59,328 bases of DNA from an uncultured Eubacteriales bacterium (GTDB taxonomy: Bacteria; Bacillota; Clostridia; Christensenellales; Aristaeellaceae). The DNA lies in NCBI GenBank assembly GCA_944349855.1, contig CALVNS010000015.1:1-59328 (forward strand), in the 5' to 3' direction. This document shows, piece after piece, positions 58,304 to 59,328 of the stretch. Every line of letters starts with the position of its first letter. Position 1 is the stretch's first letter. The notes below the pieces were generated by a model. The model was not told the origin of the DNA. It worked only from the letters and a program-made list of their open reading frames with translations, and did not search any database. A program made the translations under genes and the position numbers.

Positions 58304-59328
58304 CCCGATCGAGGCGAGATTGAAAAGGCCCGCTTTCCGATTCCGCGCCCGGCACGCGCATCCTTTCCCGCCGGTCAGTCAGCAGGCGGATGCACAGCGC
58401 GAGCAGCAGCGCCGCGCAGGCGCAGCCCAGCAGCGGATAAAACCGACCGACCAGGCGCTCAAAGCCCAGCGCTCCGCACACGGCGCAGCAGACTGCGCAC
58501 AACGCGTCACCCACGCCCTGCGACAGCGCCAGCGTCGAGCGCAGCGCGCGCAGGCTTGCCGCCAATGTGGAGAGCACCGACAGCGCCAGCGCCGCCGCAC
58601 ACAGTGCGTATCCCGGCATCCCCAAGCGCATGGACAGGGCGATCAGCGGCAGCGCGCTGCGCTCGACCGAATCGCCATGGCGCAGCAGCGCCCCATGTGC
58701 GAGCGCCAGTAGCGCCAGCAGCATTGCGCATAGCCACGCCGCCTCCCGCGCGCTCTCGCGCGCCGTCATCCGCGCGCCCGCCTCGCACAGCAGCCCGGAG
58801 ATCATGCCCAGGTTCATCGCCGCGTACAGCGCGCCAAAGGCCGGCGCATAGGCCTGCGCCGTCCCCGTGAGGCGCACGCGGGGCTCGCCCCCTCCCTCCA
58901 GCGGGAGGAGCAGCACGAGCAGCGCCAGCAGCAGCGGCAGCAGCGCCCTGCCCAGGCCGGACAGCAGCGCAAGATCGCGCCGCGAGCAGACGACGCCCAG
59001 CAGGATCGCCAGCGCAAAGCCAGCAGCGTATGCGTCCCGGATGGGCAGCGTCAGCGCCGCCAGCTCCGCAAATGCGGCCGTCATCGCCCCCGCGCTCATC
59101 GCCATCAGCGCGCCGTAGAGCACGGCTGCGGCGCGCGCAAGCCACGGACCGCACGCCGCGCGGTACAGCGCCGGGAAGGACGCAGCGCCCCGCACCCCCG
59201 CCGCACGCATCATCACGTACGCGCAGGCGCCCATCAGCGCGCAGGCCGTCAATACGCCCAGCCAGCCGGCTGCGCCGAACCGAGAAAAAAAACAGAGCAC
59301 CTCGCTCCCCGATGCAAAGCCTGCCCCG
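58299..59328 (-). CDS. YkvI-like integral membrane protein (N-terminus cut by window edge)
   Basis: Reads leftward and enters from the right edge; about 343 residues are visible. Near the edge the frame reads GAGFASGSEVLCFFSRFG, matching the GxGFASGQE-type first helix of the YkvI family, a relative of amino-acid transporters. About ten hydrophobic helices follow, with conserved-looking pieces ALYAAMNLGMISGLL and LPLIALS. It ends with a short basic tail. The very start is missing, probably only a few residues. The product is uncharacterised; transport of an amino-acid-like or other small molecule is a guess. Confidence 0.85.
   Translation of the reverse strand, partial: GAGFASGSEVLCFFSRFGAAGWLGVLTACALMGACAYVMMRAAGVRGAASFPALYRAACGPWLARAAAVLYGALMAMSAGAMTAAFAELAALTLPIRDAYAAGFALAILLGVVCSRRDLALLSGLGRALLPLLLALLVLLLPLEGGGEPRVRLTGTAQAYAPAFGALYAAMNLGMISGLLCEAGARMTARESAREAAWLCAMLLALLALAHGALLRHGDSVERSALPLIALSMRLGMPGYALCAAALALSVLSTLAASLRALRSTLALSQGVGDALCAVCCAVCGALGFERLVGRFYPLLGCACAALLLALCIRLLTDRRERMRVPGAESESGPFQSRLDRV

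Overview
The window reads as a chromosomal stretch of a high-GC, strictly anaerobic Firmicute of the Clostridia type. The signs are strong AAGGAGG ribosome-binding sites, TTGACA-17-TATAAT promoters, pyruvate:ferredoxin oxidoreductase, anaerobic class III ribonucleotide reductase under an NrdR-like box, and two-subunit class I fumarase. A Christensenellales-like gut bacterium is my guess from gene content, not something the sequence proves. No tRNA, rRNA, CRISPR array, insertion sequence or phage gene was recognised. Genes are tightly packed, often with ATGA or TGATG overlaps.

Layout. 1-1261: end of a GntR(YtrA-type)/ABC-ATPase unit read leftward. 1262-11979: a carbohydrate locus with an Opp/Dpp-type importer (binding protein, two permeases, two ATPases), a sugar isomerase/epimerase and a GH38 alpha-mannosidase. 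12042-19535: phosphoesterase, nifJ, nrdG and nrdD, all leftward. 19635-23510: MFS carrier, then leftward a PadR/beta-solenoid protein pair and a divergent PRPP synthetase. 23803-25832: murG and an alpha/beta hydrolase. 25882-28687: leftward patatin / AI-2E-family exporter / MTA-SAH nucleosidase operon. 28883-30295: fumarase alpha and beta.

30382-46202 is the most distinctive part: a rightward bioenergetic super-locus. First comes an Mrp/Mbh-like cation-antiporter operon (MrpE, F, G, MbhD-like, fused MbhE-MrpB, MrpC, MrpD), followed by three further NuoL/M-like antiporter subunits, with no full-length MrpA and no hydrogenase module. Then, from its own promoter, an F1Fo-ATP synthase operon (a, c, b, alpha, gamma, beta, epsilon). 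This operon has no delta gene. Instead the alpha subunit carries an N-terminal extension of about 90 residues that looks like the C-terminal half of delta/OSCP. Together these genes could interconvert proton, sodium and ATP energy.

46285-53935: HAD hydrolase, a secreted protein with four His/Cys repeats, a GtaA-like glutaminase homologue, a short (class II) UvrA, a Nudix hydrolase and a phosphoesterase. 54000-59328: a leftward housekeeping run of YkvI-like membrane protein (cut by the window edge), alr, 5-formyl-THF cyclo-ligase, a membrane protein, rsmD, coaD and a coiled-coil protein.

The strongest candidates for new biology are the delta-alpha ATP synthase fusion and the four-module Mrp-like complex beside it.
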